Below are positions 6,416 to 13,454 of a stretch of 19,198 nucleotides of DNA, one piece after another. Where the stretch lies: the NCBI GenBank assembly GCA_031424015.1, contig JANPGR010000057.1, positions 1 to 19,198 on the forward strand, given 5' to 3'. This DNA comes from JANPGR01 sp031424015 (GTDB lineage: Bacteria > Patescibacteriota > Minisyncoccia > Phycocordibacterales > UBA1006). Position 1 is the first letter of the stretch, and each line of letters begins with the position of its first letter. The notes beneath the pieces are model-generated. The model was given only the letters and a program-made list of their open reading frames with translations, made no database searches and was not told the DNA's origin. Both the position numbers and the translations under genes were made by a program.

Positions 6416-7270
6416 ATGACACCTCAAACACAAAACCAGGACAATATAAACGACATAGAAAGCCTCAGAAAATCTATAAGAGACATTCGTAATTCTTATG
6501 AGACAAACTCTTCACAAGACATTCAATTTATAAACGACATACCAAAGAAACTCGCGACAGCTGTCCATTTGGTGACGAGGCATCTACCAGAAAATAGTCC
6601 ACTCAGAGAATCTATGAGACAAGATTCTATACGAGCAGTATTCCTCATAAGGACATATAAAAAAAACAAAAACGACACAATTACAACCCTTACTACATTG
6701 CTAGACATGATTACAATTGCGATCGCTACACAGCAGATTTCTCAGATAAACGGCCTCTTGATAGAACGAGAAATTCACAAAATTATACGGTATATCCAGA
6801 CATCCACGGATGATTTGTCTGATAGTGAAGGTACAATAATTCCAAAAGACACCCATCTAAAAACCGCAATCCAAACACTCTTTGAGTCGGATATATCTGT
6901 TGATGACAGTGTGTTCTCTGATGTTCCTAGCCACAATCCTCCTCCACAAAAGCCAGAATCCGCACATCCACAAGGTACAGTTCAGCCAAACAGATCCCAG
7001 GTACTCCATCCCAGATCAGCACACCAATCTCCTCAGTTGAATACAAAGGCGGTGCCGAATCCTTCGAATTCTGCGCTCGCTCGACGTGTCGAAATCCTGA
7101 CCTATATTCGAAATAATGGCAGGGTAACTATGCGAGACATAGCAGAATCCGTGACAGGAGTTTCCGAGAAATCGATCCAGCGCACTCTCCTCGATCTGAT
7201 GGAATCGGGCGACATACGGAGGATCGGAGACAGGCGCTGGTCTCACTATGAACCTGCAGTACAGGTATAG
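6416..7270 (+). CDS. Winged-helix DNA-binding protein, probable regulator
   Basis: A 284-residue protein of no family I can name with certainty. Residues 1-140 are predicted mostly helical and rich in Ile, Thr, Asn and Asp. Residues 165-215 are a Pro/Gln/Ser/His-rich linker. Residues 218-280 form a DeoR-like winged helix: RRVEILTYIRNNG starts helix 1, VTMRDIAES is helix 2, VSEKSIQRTLLDLMESGDI is the recognition helix region, and RRIGDRRWSHY forms the wing. This supports DNA binding and a role as a transcription regulator. The N-terminal part may serve dimerisation. It is transcribed away from ftsK, with its own strong promoter, and is followed by the structured RNA region, so either neighbour could be a target; this is inference only. 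Confidence 0.85.
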   Translation: MTPQTQNQDNINDIESLRKSIRDIRNSYETNSSQDIQFINDIPKKLATAVHLVTRHLPENSPLRESMRQDSIRAVFLIRTYKKNKNDTITTLTTLLDMITIAIATQQISQINGLLIEREIHKIIRYIQTSTDDLSDSEGTIIPKDTHLKTAIQTLFESDISVDDSVFSDVPSHNPPPQKPESAHPQGTVQPNRSQVLHPRSAHQSPQLNTKAVPNPSNSALARRVEILTYIRNNGRVTMRDIAESVTGVSEKSIQRTLLDLMESGDIRRIGDRRWSHYEPAVQV

Positions 7271-7289
7271 AGTCGTCCCTGTGTCAGAG

Positions 7290-7298
7290 TGATATAAT
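7290..7298 (+). promoter_or_regulatory. Extended -10 promoter for the structured RNA
   Basis: TGATATAAT at 7290-7298, preceded by G, gives a perfect -10 box with the TG extension. Transcription should start near 7304-7306, directly before the 5' hairpin of the candidate RNA. No clear -35 box is present. It lies 20 bases after the stop of the winged-helix gene. Confidence 0.55.
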
Positions 7299-7304
7299 TA
7301 GTAC

Positions 7305-7440
7305 AGGTTCTTAGAACCTATCCAATAACCCATAGCGAACCCTCTTCACAAGAAAAATAACGACTGAAAGGAGTATATTTTTCGAGAAAAGCGCCGTAGG
7401 ACGCGTGGGTGAGTCTTGGGTTATTGGATGGGTTCTTAAT
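7305..7440 (+). ncRNA. Candidate structured RNA closed by a 20-bp stem
   Basis: About 135 bases without an ORF. The ends pair almost perfectly: 7313-7332 with 7417-7436, 20 base pairs including one G-U, no bulge. Inside, GAAAAATA (7352-7359) pairs with TATTTTTC (7376-7383) and presents a loop containing ACTGAAAGGAGT. A second hairpin GCGcC-GTAG-GaCGC lies at 7391-7404. ACCC (7339-7342) can pair with GGGT (7407-7410). Thus a long closing stem leads to a multi-branched centre. An extended -10 box ends 6 bases before the predicted 5' end. The 5' end can instead fold as GGTTC-TTA-GAACC (7306-7318), excluding the first pairs of the closing stem. There is no obvious T-tract terminator. It matches none of tmRNA, RNase P, SRP RNA, tRNA or the common riboswitches I know. 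Strand is inferred from the promoter. Confidence 0.5.
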
Positions 7441-7595
7441 CATTAACTATTAATTCTCAATACCTTGTGGTCTTGGCCTAGGGTTGTTTCATTTTTAGGA
7501 GAAAGGTGACAGTCAGTGTCAGATAGTATCAACAAGTACGTCTACATAGGAGTACCTTCTGGAATTTGTAATCCACATTGTGGATAGCAGATTAC

Positions 7596-7624
7596 TTGCG
7601 TACCGTAGCAAATTAGCGTATAAT
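7596..7624 (+). promoter_or_regulatory. Candidate promoter upstream of the surface protein
   Basis: TTGCGT (7596-7601), a 17-base spacer and TATAAT (7619-7624). A transcript from here would have a leader of more than 400 bases before the ATG at 8054. Confidence 0.4.
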
Positions 7625-7891
7625 TGCACAGTGTATCGGTATGACCTCGGTCAAACTGATTCACATCCTATTTTTAACATCTCAATAGGTTCGAAACTCA
7701 CACAGTGTCAATAGTGATACTGATGTGTAGTATTTCCATGGGTGACACAAATGTCCAGAATGGGACGGTATCACCAGAATCAACATCGTTATGAGAATTC
7801 ACAATTTCGCAGACAACAGATATTGTTGCGACTGATGTGTCCTTTATATCTGACGCATACACCGCCCAGACATAATAGGCACATTGTCGTA

Positions 7892-7897
7892 TATAAT
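7892..7897 (+). promoter_or_regulatory. Candidate -10 box nearer the surface protein
   Basis: A perfect TATAAT in a TATATAATATAT context. No good -35 box lies at 17 bases; GACATA-like bases are at 7869-7874. It would give a leader of about 150 bases. Confidence 0.3.
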
Positions 7898-8053
7898 ATA
7901 TGTATATGCCAAATGTGAACGCACATAAAATCGAATGAATATTGGACTCAGTATGTTTGTCGACTGCTGATAGAATAGGATTTCACATTATTATTACTCT
8001 TACCAGTAATTTTATTAGTTAATTAGATCTAATTTATTAATTTCAAACAATAT

Positions 8054-10084
8054 ATGTTTAAAAACACTTCAATCGCTCTTGGGTTGCTCGTTGTTACATT
8101 GGCTTTTGGTGCAAACGCAGAAGTAATGTCAACAAACGCACGCTCAGGCAGAACAAAAATCATGGCCCTACAAAAAGGACTCAAAGCTTGTGGCGCTGAC
8201 CTAACAGTAGACGGTCGTTGGGGACGTATGACTACTGCAGCTGTTAAATCTTTCCAGTCTGATGCAGACTTGACAGTAGACGGCAAGGTAGGTCCAATAA
8301 CTGCAGCTGCAATCAATGATTGTGACTCTTCAGATTCAGAAGACACTACTGCTACAACAGATACAACTACAACTACAACTACAACAACTACTTCTACAGC
8401 TTTGACTGGAGGAGCAGGAGACATCAAGAACATTCGCGAATTGTCATCATATGCAGGTGAAACTGTATATGAAGGACAAATGAAGACTGTTTACGAAATG
8501 GAAGTTGAAGCTGATTCAGGATCTGACATCGCTTTGACATCTACTCGTGTTGCTGTAAAGAACTTTGGTACAACAGGATCAAAAGTTGCAAAGCGCTACT
8601 TTAGTAAGGCTGACGTTATGCTTGGTGGAAAAATGGTAGGATCTGTAATGGGATCTGAATTCACAGAATCATCAAACATCTACTCTACAAACGTTCCTCT
8701 TTCAGGAGCAGTTATCAAGGCTGGTACAAAGGCTCGCTTGACAATTCAAGTTACAGCTAATGACAGCATCGATACTACTGACGCTAATAACGACACATGG
8801 GGAATTGCTGTAACATCAGTACGCTTTACTGACGCTACAGGTGCAATCTTGACTAATACTCCAATTGCATTTACTTCTTCTACATTGGTAGGTGCTTTGA
8901 AGACTTTCGATTTCGCTCGTCTTTCTAGCTCTTCTACTTTGAAGGCTCGTGTATCATTGGATGCAACCAACCCAACTTCAAAAGTTATCAAGGTTGACCA
9001 GTCTAACATCACCAACGACATTGCATTGGTAAAATTCACTGTAAAGGCTGAAGGATCAGACCTTACATTGAATTCTCTTCCAGTAAAAATTACTGTTGCA
9101 GGAACACAATTGGCTAGTGTATGTACAGCTCTTAACACTCCTGTCACAGGATGTACAGGTGCTGCTACAGGTACGCCAATTGCTACAACATCTCAAGTTG
9201 TTTCAAACTTGAAGTTGACAGATGGAACAATCACTCTTGATTCAGTTTCACCTTCTTCAACTACTTCTGCTACAGAAGCTGTTACATTCGGAGCATCATC
9301 TAACATGAAATATGTTATTGCAAAGGATACAACCAAGACATTTACAATCTTGGCTAATCTAAAAGCTTTGACAGGATCAACATATCAAATCGGAACAACT
9401 GTAAAGGCTGAATTGTTGGGAGTTGACTCTACAACAACATCATACGCATTTGACGATGCTGATATTCGTGATATGCAGGACAACACTCTTGGAACTACAT
9501 CTACAAACCGTGTAGGTTCAGCTCTTGGAGACGCTATGACTCTACGTATTCAGGGTGCTTCTGCAACTGTTGCTAGTGTTTCTGCTCCTACAAACATCCG
9601 TGCTACAGCTGGTGCAAACAATGTTACAGAATCTTCTGTTACATACCGTTTGAATGTTACTGCTACTGGATCTGACTTCTACGTTCCAAAGAACATAGAG
9701 TACGTTGCAGGAGCTGGAACATCTACTGTTCCAACTGCTACTGGCGCTAAAGGATTTACTGTAGCCCTATTGAATGGCTCTAGTGTATACCCTGCAACAT
9801 CAGAAGTTCCAGTTGCTAACGTTTCTGGATCAGTTTCATTGATCTCTGGAGGAGTTTCTGACTCTAACAACTTGATCCGTATTACTGACGGTACAACAGC
9901 AGTTATCGATGTAACTGTAACTCTTACAGATACAATCGCTGCTTCAACACCAGTTGGACAGTACAACTTTGGAATTATTGCTGTAAATGCAAATACTTCT
10001 TCTTCAGCGTCAGGTTTGACATCTTTCGCTACAACACCTACTGCTTCATTCCTTTCATCAACTACTGCGTCTTTCACACAGTAA
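8054..10084 (+). CDS. Large surface protein with peptidoglycan-binding domain, possible S-layer protein
   Basis: A 676-residue secreted protein. Residues 1-22 are a Sec signal peptide ending Gly-Ala-Asn-Ala. Residues 31-90 form a peptidoglycan-binding type 1 domain: LQKGLKACGADLTVDGRWG, then TTAAVKSFQ, with VDGKVGPITAAA as second half. A poly-Thr linker follows (about 98-115). The remaining 550 residues are rich in Thr, Ser, Ala and Val with beta-strand-like alternation and only a few cysteines. There is no C-terminal membrane anchor or LPXTG motif, so it is probably held to the wall by the N-terminal domain. Codon use is strikingly uniform (GCT, ACA/ACT, GGA, TTG, GTT) and unlike its neighbours, pointing to very high expression. 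With a long leader and a strong terminator, it is a good candidate for the S-layer or main coat protein; that role is inferred. Start at 8054 fits the signal peptide. Confidence 0.85.
   Translation: MFKNTSIALGLLVVTLAFGANAEVMSTNARSGRTKIMALQKGLKACGADLTVDGRWGRMTTAAVKSFQSDADLTVDGKVGPITAAAINDCDSSDSEDTTATTDTTTTTTTTTTSTALTGGAGDIKNIRELSSYAGETVYEGQMKTVYEMEVEADSGSDIALTSTRVAVKNFGTTGSKVAKRYFSKADVMLGGKMVGSVMGSEFTESSNIYSTNVPLSGAVIKAGTKARLTIQVTANDSIDTTDANNDTWGIAVTSVRFTDATGAILTNTPIAFTSSTLVGALKTFDFARLSSSSTLKARVSLDATNPTSKVIKVDQSNITNDIALVKFTVKAEGSDLTLNSLPVKITVAGTQLASVCTALNTPVTGCTGAATGTPIATTSQVVSNLKLTDGTITLDSVSPSSTTSATEAVTFGASSNMKYVIAKDTTKTFTILANLKALTGSTYQIGTTVKAELLGVDSTTTSYAFDDADIRDMQDNTLGTTSTNRVGSALGDAMTLRIQGASATVASVSAPTNIRATAGANNVTESSVTYRLNVTATGSDFYVPKNIEYVAGAGTSTVPTATGAKGFTVALLNGSSVYPATSEVPVANVSGSVSLISGGVSDSNNLIRITDGTTAVIDVTVTLTDTIAASTPVGQYNFGIIAVNANTSSSASGLTSFATTPTASFLSSTTASFTQ
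8363..8392 (+). repeat. Short tandem ACAACT repeat encoding the poly-Thr linker
   Basis: Units of ACAACT and close variants are repeated in frame and encode about ten threonines between the wall-binding domain and the body of the surface protein. Slippage by 3 or 6 bases would change linker length without breaking the frame. Confidence 0.7.
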
Positions 10085-10137
10085 TTTGAATTCAATGAAG
10101 TACTTATAAAGAGCAATCTTTATCTAGTATGGAAACC

Positions 10138-10167
10138 AAAACCCGCACCGCAAGGTGCGGGTTTTTT
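10138..10167 (+). terminator. Strong rho-independent terminator of the surface protein gene
   Basis: A perfect 12-bp stem: 10138-10149 (AAAACCCGCACC) with 10154-10165, a GCAA tetraloop, and six T from 10162. It lies 54 bases after the stop codon. A small TAAAG/CTTTA hairpin lies between them. Confidence 0.92.
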
Positions 10168-10233
10168 GGTGAGTGAGACGCGCGAGAGGAGGATGGGATG
10201 GTGCATGAACGGGTTGTGGTGGCGCAGCACTAT

Positions 10234-10267
10234 TCCCTCCCCTGCGAGGCGGAGGGTTAGGGAGGGG
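10234..10267. repeat. REP-like palindromic unit 3
   Basis: CCCTCCC near 10235 and GGAGGG at 10251-10256 form a hairpin, followed by TTAGGGAGGGG. It resembles the second halves of the units at 1554 and 1682 but lacks the GCCGCC palindrome. The rest of the gap 10168-10363 shows nothing I recognise. Confidence 0.45.
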
Positions 10268-10363
10268 TACTTTAGTGGCACCTTATAGGTATAAACTTTG
10301 TATGAGCCTCAGACCCCCTCCCAGCATTCCGATCGTCATCTATGGTTCACAGTATTCCCCTGA

Positions 10364-10391
10364 TTGCACCCGCGTATGGTTCTGTTATACT
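10364..10391 (+). promoter_or_regulatory. Promoter of the coiled-coil gene
   Basis: TTGCAC (10364-10369), a 16-base spacer, and TGTTATACT (10383-10391), an extended -10. The ATG at 10400 is 8 bases past the -10 box, implying a leaderless or nearly leaderless mRNA. It also rules out the in-frame ATG at 10364, which lies in the -35 box. Confidence 0.6.
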
Positions 10392-10399
10392 ATACACAT

Positions 10400-10798
10400 A
10401 TGACTGCACAAGATAAATCAGAAATAGGAGAATTGATAGCGGAAAAAATATCAGAAAATAACAGAGAACTCATAGCGCAACTCAAGGAGATTATCATCGA
10501 TGTGAATCAGCATACGATAGATATGTTGCGCTCAGAAATCAAAGACTCAGCAGAAAGCGTAAAATCTGAACTCAGAGCTGAAATCAAAGACTCAGAATCT
10601 GGAATGCAACTATTAATACAGGAAGTCAAAAGGGATATGAGTCTCGGATTCGAAGGTGTATCTCATCAAATAGGGATAATGCAGGAGGATATAGAGAGTA
10701 TAAAGAAAAAACTCGACATTCAGAGCGATCAGATTATGACACATCAAGTAATAAAACTTGAAAAGTCAGATGTCAAAGCAGAGGCTTTGGTGGGATAA
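10400..10798 (+). CDS. Small coiled-coil protein, unknown function
   Basis: A 132-residue, strongly charged protein that I do not recognise as a family. It is almost all predicted helix with heptad-like spacing of Ile, Leu and Val and many Glu, Lys and Ser: for example ELIAEKISENN, then a partly repeated SEIKDSAES / AEIKDSESG block around residues 48-72, then DIESIKKKLDIQ. There is no signal peptide, membrane segment or cysteine. Such short coiled-coil proteins are frequent in these genomes and could be structural or partner-binding; no function is claimed. I chose the ATG at 10400 over 10364 because the promoter sits between them. It stands alone, 70 bases before the prepilin peptidase gene. 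Confidence 0.75.
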   Translation: MTAQDKSEIGELIAEKISENNRELIAQLKEIIIDVNQHTIDMLRSEIKDSAESVKSELRAEIKDSESGMQLLIQEVKRDMSLGFEGVSHQIGIMQEDIESIKKKLDIQSDQIMTHQVIKLEKSDVKAEALVG

Positions 10799-10841
10799 TT
10801 CTATTCAGAGAGATTCCCACAGGTAGAAACGAGGGGAGTTT

Positions 10842-10860
10842 TGGTAGAATATGATATTAT
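10842..10860 (+). promoter_or_regulatory. Tandem extended -10 boxes before prepilin peptidase
   Basis: Two TG-extended -10 boxes follow each other: TGGTAGAAT (10842-10850) and TGATATTAT (10852-10860). The second ends 8 bases before the ATG at 10869, matching the short spacing seen at other genes here. Neither has a good -35 box. Confidence 0.4.
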
Positions 10861-10868
10861 AGAGATAT

Positions 10869-11642
10869 ATGATGCAGTTATATTGGGTTGTTTTGTTCTC
10901 AGGATTATTGGGGCTCATTATGGGGAGTTTTGTGAATGTGATTGCACTCCGTTATGGAGTGCGTACTCTGAGGGGCAGGTCAAAATGCTCCAAATGCAAT
11001 ACCACACTGCACTGGTACGAGCTCGTCCCACTAGTGTCCTATATAATCCAATGGGGGAGGTGTAGACATTGTCATTGTCGTATATCACCTCGTTATCCTC
11101 TGATTGAATTTGCTACGGGTGCAGCCTTTGCTCTGCATACTGCTGTCGCTTTTACCAATACATTTCTCTGGGTTTTTGGGCTGGTGTCTATTTGTCTCTG
11201 TGCCATATTGGCATTGTATGATATGCAATCACAATTCCTGCCGAGCAGGGTACTGTATTGGCTCGTTGGAGTAGGATTGATAACATATATCACATCTATT
11301 TTTAGTGGTACTGTCCCGTTTGCTATGATAGACCTCTTGTTTCTCTGTATTCCCGCAGGTTTTCTCTTTGTGATGACATTGATATCTCGAGGTAAATGGA
11401 TGGGTCTCGGTGATGGCATACTCTTTTTAGGGTTGTCATTATTGTTAGGAAATTATCTACTCGCATTGTACGCTTTAATACTGTCTTGCTGGGTTGGTGC
11501 GATTTGTGGAGCAGCGTATATTCTCTACCAAAAATATACCGCAAAGAGACCAGTCTCTCATATGATTCCTTTTGGACCATTTCTCATTGTGGGGAGTTAT
11601 GTTATTTGGTGGTTCTCACTCGCTGGTGTATTGTTTGCTTGA
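10869..11642 (+). CDS. pilD: Prepilin peptidase (A24 aspartic protease and N-methyltransferase)
   Basis: A 257-residue polytopic membrane enzyme that cleaves the leader of type IV prepilins at Gly-Phe and methylates the new N-terminus. The N-terminal methyltransferase domain is complete, with GSFVNVIALR (19-28) and the zinc-binding cysteine pairs C40/C43 and C65/C68. The two catalytic aspartates are visible: Asp118 in LALYDMQS and Asp182 in the GLGDG motif, the GxGD signature. In the latter the usual Lys after GD is replaced, a modest variation. About seven to eight membrane segments are evident. It starts at an ATG-ATG pair; I used the first. It stands directly upstream of five pilin-like genes that carry its expected cleavage site, so these are its probable substrates. 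Confidence 0.95.
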   Translation: MMQLYWVVLFSGLLGLIMGSFVNVIALRYGVRTLRGRSKCSKCNTTLHWYELVPLVSYIIQWGRCRHCHCRISPRYPLIEFATGAAFALHTAVAFTNTFLWVFGLVSICLCAILALYDMQSQFLPSRVLYWLVGVGLITYITSIFSGTVPFAMIDLLFLCIPAGFLFVMTLISRGKWMGLGDGILFLGLSLLLGNYLLALYALILSCWVGAICGAAYILYQKYTAKRPVSHMIPFGPFLIVGSYVIWWFSLAGVLFA

Positions 11643-11660
11643 TTGTATTTGTGATATACT
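11631..11660 (+). promoter_or_regulatory. Promoter of the pilin-like operon
   Basis: TTGTTT (11631-11636), an 18-base spacer and the extended -10 TGATATACT (11652-11660), preceded by G. It overlaps the last codons of the prepilin peptidase gene. The leader to the ATG at 11685 would be about 18 bases. Operon genes may also be read from the peptidase promoter. Confidence 0.5.
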
Positions 11661-11684
11661 ACATACAATACATACTATTGATTT

Positions 11685-12266
11685 ATGATACAAAATAGAA
11701 ACACATCCGGATTTACTCTGTTCGAAATGATGGTATTGATTGCCGTGTTGGGTATTGTTTTAGGCATATTGATTCCCAACATAACAGATATAAAAAATAG
11801 GTCACGCGACGAAGAGTTAGCATCTGAGTTGGAGTCAATCGCGCTTTCGTTAGAAAATTATAAACAGATATGCAAAACATACCCGAGTAGTTGGACGAGA
11901 GGAACAAAAAATACCCCCTATGATGTAGACGGGACTGTCCGACCTTGCTCTGTAGTTCTTGGTAATGTGGTCCCAAAAAACTTAAAACGTATTAAAGACC
12001 CCTTTGATGGAAAGATTTCATATGTCGGTATGTCATACCCCGTTAGTACTACAGGGAGGTTTGTTTCAGGAAATTGCTCTAAATATCGTTTAGGATATCA
12101 AATGTCATCAGAAAATGCTAGTCCTATTCTTCGAAGCAAAAAAACTTCTCTCACTAACACGGGTTCTGATGCGACTATTTTTGTCGATTGTGGTCCTATG
12201 CTAGAATCTCTGGTACCACCTAGGTTAAACAATTATTATTATATAGAGCCACAAACAGGGCAATAA
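11685..12266 (+). CDS. Type IV pilin-like protein 1 (GspG/PilA-like)
   Basis: A 193-residue prepilin. It has a 9-residue leader ending Ser-Gly, then FTLFEMMVLIAVLGIVLGILIP, the class III signal with Glu at mature position 5 and a hydrophobic helix. A long amphipathic helix follows (DEELASELESIALSLENYKQ, about residues 40-60), then KTYPSSW, where the Tyr-Pro motif after the helix resembles GspG-type major pseudopilins. The C-terminal half has five cysteines in the mature part, possibly paired in disulfides. This gene heads the series and is most like a major subunit of the pilus or pseudopilus. It is followed 6 bases later by the next pilin-like gene. The subunit role is inferred from order and resemblance. 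Confidence 0.88.
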   Translation: MIQNRNTSGFTLFEMMVLIAVLGIVLGILIPNITDIKNRSRDEELASELESIALSLENYKQICKTYPSSWTRGTKNTPYDVDGTVRPCSVVLGNVVPKNLKRIKDPFDGKISYVGMSYPVSTTGRFVSGNCSKYRLGYQMSSENASPILRSKKTSLTNTGSDATIFVDCGPMLESLVPPRLNNYYYIEPQTGQ

Positions 12267-12272
12267 ATACCT

Positions 12273-12881
12273 ATGAAGCATAAAAATCTTCCAGGGTTTA
12301 CTCTAATAGAATTGATCGTGGTATTATCGATTGTAGTTATGATGTCGTCCGTTGTAATCTTTAATTATAATGGAACTCGTGCTGCGACTGCTGTCCTGAC
12401 TACTACATATGACGTTGCTGGAATATTCCGTTCCGCAGAGACAGGGGGGAGGGGGGCTGCCCAACTATCGTATCAAATAGCTACAAATGATTTGAATCCC
12501 GCCGTAGGTGTATATATGGAATTATCCTTTACGGATAACTCTGTGCAAAAATTTATACTCTACAAGTCAAAATTGCAAGGTACAGGATATACTGCAGGGG
12601 TTGATTTAGTGCTCGACGCTTTTACATTCCGTAGTCCTGATGTTATGGTGTACGTATGCACTAGTCCTATTGACTATAGTGCAAAGACTTGTAACCATTC
12701 GGGTTTTTTGAATTCTTGGATAGAATTCAACAGATTGAGCTCAAAACCTACTATCGATCCAGCGTATGACGCAGCGTTGATATCGCCTGATTTGCCCACT
12801 TTTTTGGTTCAGAGTACTAAGGATCCAAAACAATCAAAATTTATTATTATTGAACGAACGGGTAATATCTACATTAGGTAA
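12273..12881 (+). CDS. Type IV pilin-like protein 2 (GspH-like)
   Basis: A 202-residue prepilin with an 8-residue leader ending Pro-Gly, then FTLIELIVVLSIVVMMSSVVI, with Glu5. The rest is a globular domain with many short beta-like stretches, including YMELSFTDNSVQKFILYKSK around residues 82-102 and a Cys-containing segment VYVCTSPIDYSAKTC. Small size, strand-rich body and position after the first pilin suggest a minor pseudopilin of GspH/FimT type; this is a guess from shape. Spacing to both neighbours is 3-6 bases, so it is co-transcribed. No Shine-Dalgarno is seen. Confidence 0.87.
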   Translation: MKHKNLPGFTLIELIVVLSIVVMMSSVVIFNYNGTRAATAVLTTTYDVAGIFRSAETGGRGAAQLSYQIATNDLNPAVGVYMELSFTDNSVQKFILYKSKLQGTGYTAGVDLVLDAFTFRSPDVMVYVCTSPIDYSAKTCNHSGFLNSWIEFNRLSSKPTIDPAYDAALISPDLPTFLVQSTKDPKQSKFIIIERTGNIYIR

Positions 12882-12884
12882 TGT

Positions 12885-13445
12885 ATGCAGAAAAAATCAT
12901 ATCCCGGTTTTACTTTAATTGAAACACTCGTATCAGTGGCTATTTTTACTTTGGCTGTTTCGCTGGGGACACTCGTGATTATCTCTATGAATCAGGCCGC
13001 TGGTAGGGTCAGAGTTCGTGATCAAGCAATCCAATCGATATACTATGTGATGGATACTGTTAGTCGATCGGTTAGGACAGGCACACAATATGAGAGTGTC
13101 TCACCAGAGACTTTTTCGTACATAGATCAAAAGGGCGACGCTATCGAGCTTTCGAAATCCACATCAGCCGAACAATTAGTAATGTATATGACGCCTTTGG
13201 GTTCTACTGTGAAAAAAGCTGAACCCCTCCATGACGTTTACGCGGTAAAGTTAATAGCAATTCAGTTCAAACTAAAAGGTGCAGCAAAAGCCCCTATCGA
13301 CTCGGAGCAACCCAGCGTTGCGATTACTGCGCAATTCGGATATGAATATAGAGGAAAACAATTTATTATACCTATTCAGACTACGCTAACACAGAGATAT
13401 ATCGATATTGGTTCGGCTTTGGGGGGTTTACCCACCGGTGGTTAA
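12885..13445 (+). CDS. Type IV pilin-like protein 3 (GspJ/PilW-like)
   Basis: A 186-residue prepilin with an 8-residue leader ending Pro-Gly, then FTLIETLVSVAIFTLAVSLG with Glu5. The following helix contains RVRDQAIQSIYYVMDTVSRSVRTG, a pattern typical of PilW/GspJ minor pseudopilins (helix, then Arg-rich turn), followed by a beta-rich domain. It starts 3 bases after the previous stop, preceded by a weak AGGT. It probably belongs to the tip or priming complex of the pilus. Exact subunit type is uncertain. Confidence 0.87.
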   Translation: MQKKSYPGFTLIETLVSVAIFTLAVSLGTLVIISMNQAAGRVRVRDQAIQSIYYVMDTVSRSVRTGTQYESVSPETFSYIDQKGDAIELSKSTSAEQLVMYMTPLGSTVKKAEPLHDVYAVKLIAIQFKLKGAAKAPIDSEQPSVAITAQFGYEYRGKQFIIPIQTTLTQRYIDIGSALGGLPTGG

Positions 13446-13454
13446 TATAACTAT

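Larger units (their letters stand above)
7441..8053 (+). other. Gene-free, hairpin-rich leader region of the surface protein
   Basis: More than 600 bases with no credible ORF, tRNA or rRNA. It holds many local inverted repeats: TGACA/TGTCA (7507-7521), ATCCACA-T-TGTGGAT (7571-7585), a TGACC-TC-GGTCA hairpin within an outer CAGT/ACTG pair (7629-7658), GGTGA...GTCC/GGAC...TCACC (7741-7775), and CAACA-GATAT-TGTTG (7814-7828). Two promoter-like sites point at the surface-protein gene. It may be a long untranslated leader that sets mRNA stability or translation of an abundant protein, or it may encode further small RNAs. Confidence 0.45.

Noticed and set aside
7016..7246. Minus-strand ORF opposite the winged-helix domain
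   Set aside because: Shadow of the strongly supported plus-strand winged helix.
7357..7404. Possible hammerhead-like core (CUGA...GAAA) in the structured RNA
   Set aside because: CTGAAAG does not match the required CUGANGA, and the third helix lacks the needed NUH site.
7441..8053. tRNA, rRNA or CRISPR array in the gene-free region
   Set aside because: No cloverleaf with TTCRA loop and no evenly spaced identical repeats; the inverted repeats all differ.
8029..8433. Minus-strand ORF with a poly-Val run
   Set aside because: Antisense of the signal peptide, peptidoglycan-binding domain and poly-Thr linker of the surface protein.
9679..10116. Minus-strand ORF of 145 codons
   Set aside because: Long antisense frame produced by the biased codons of the surface-protein gene, without any domain.
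10364..10399. ATG at 10364 as start of the coiled-coil gene
   Set aside because: It coincides with the -35 region of a good promoter whose -10 box ends 8 bases before the ATG at 10400.
10841..11065. Plus-strand ORF of 74 codons overlapping prepilin peptidase
   Set aside because: Out-of-frame shadow; the peptidase frame has cysteine pairs and catalytic aspartates.
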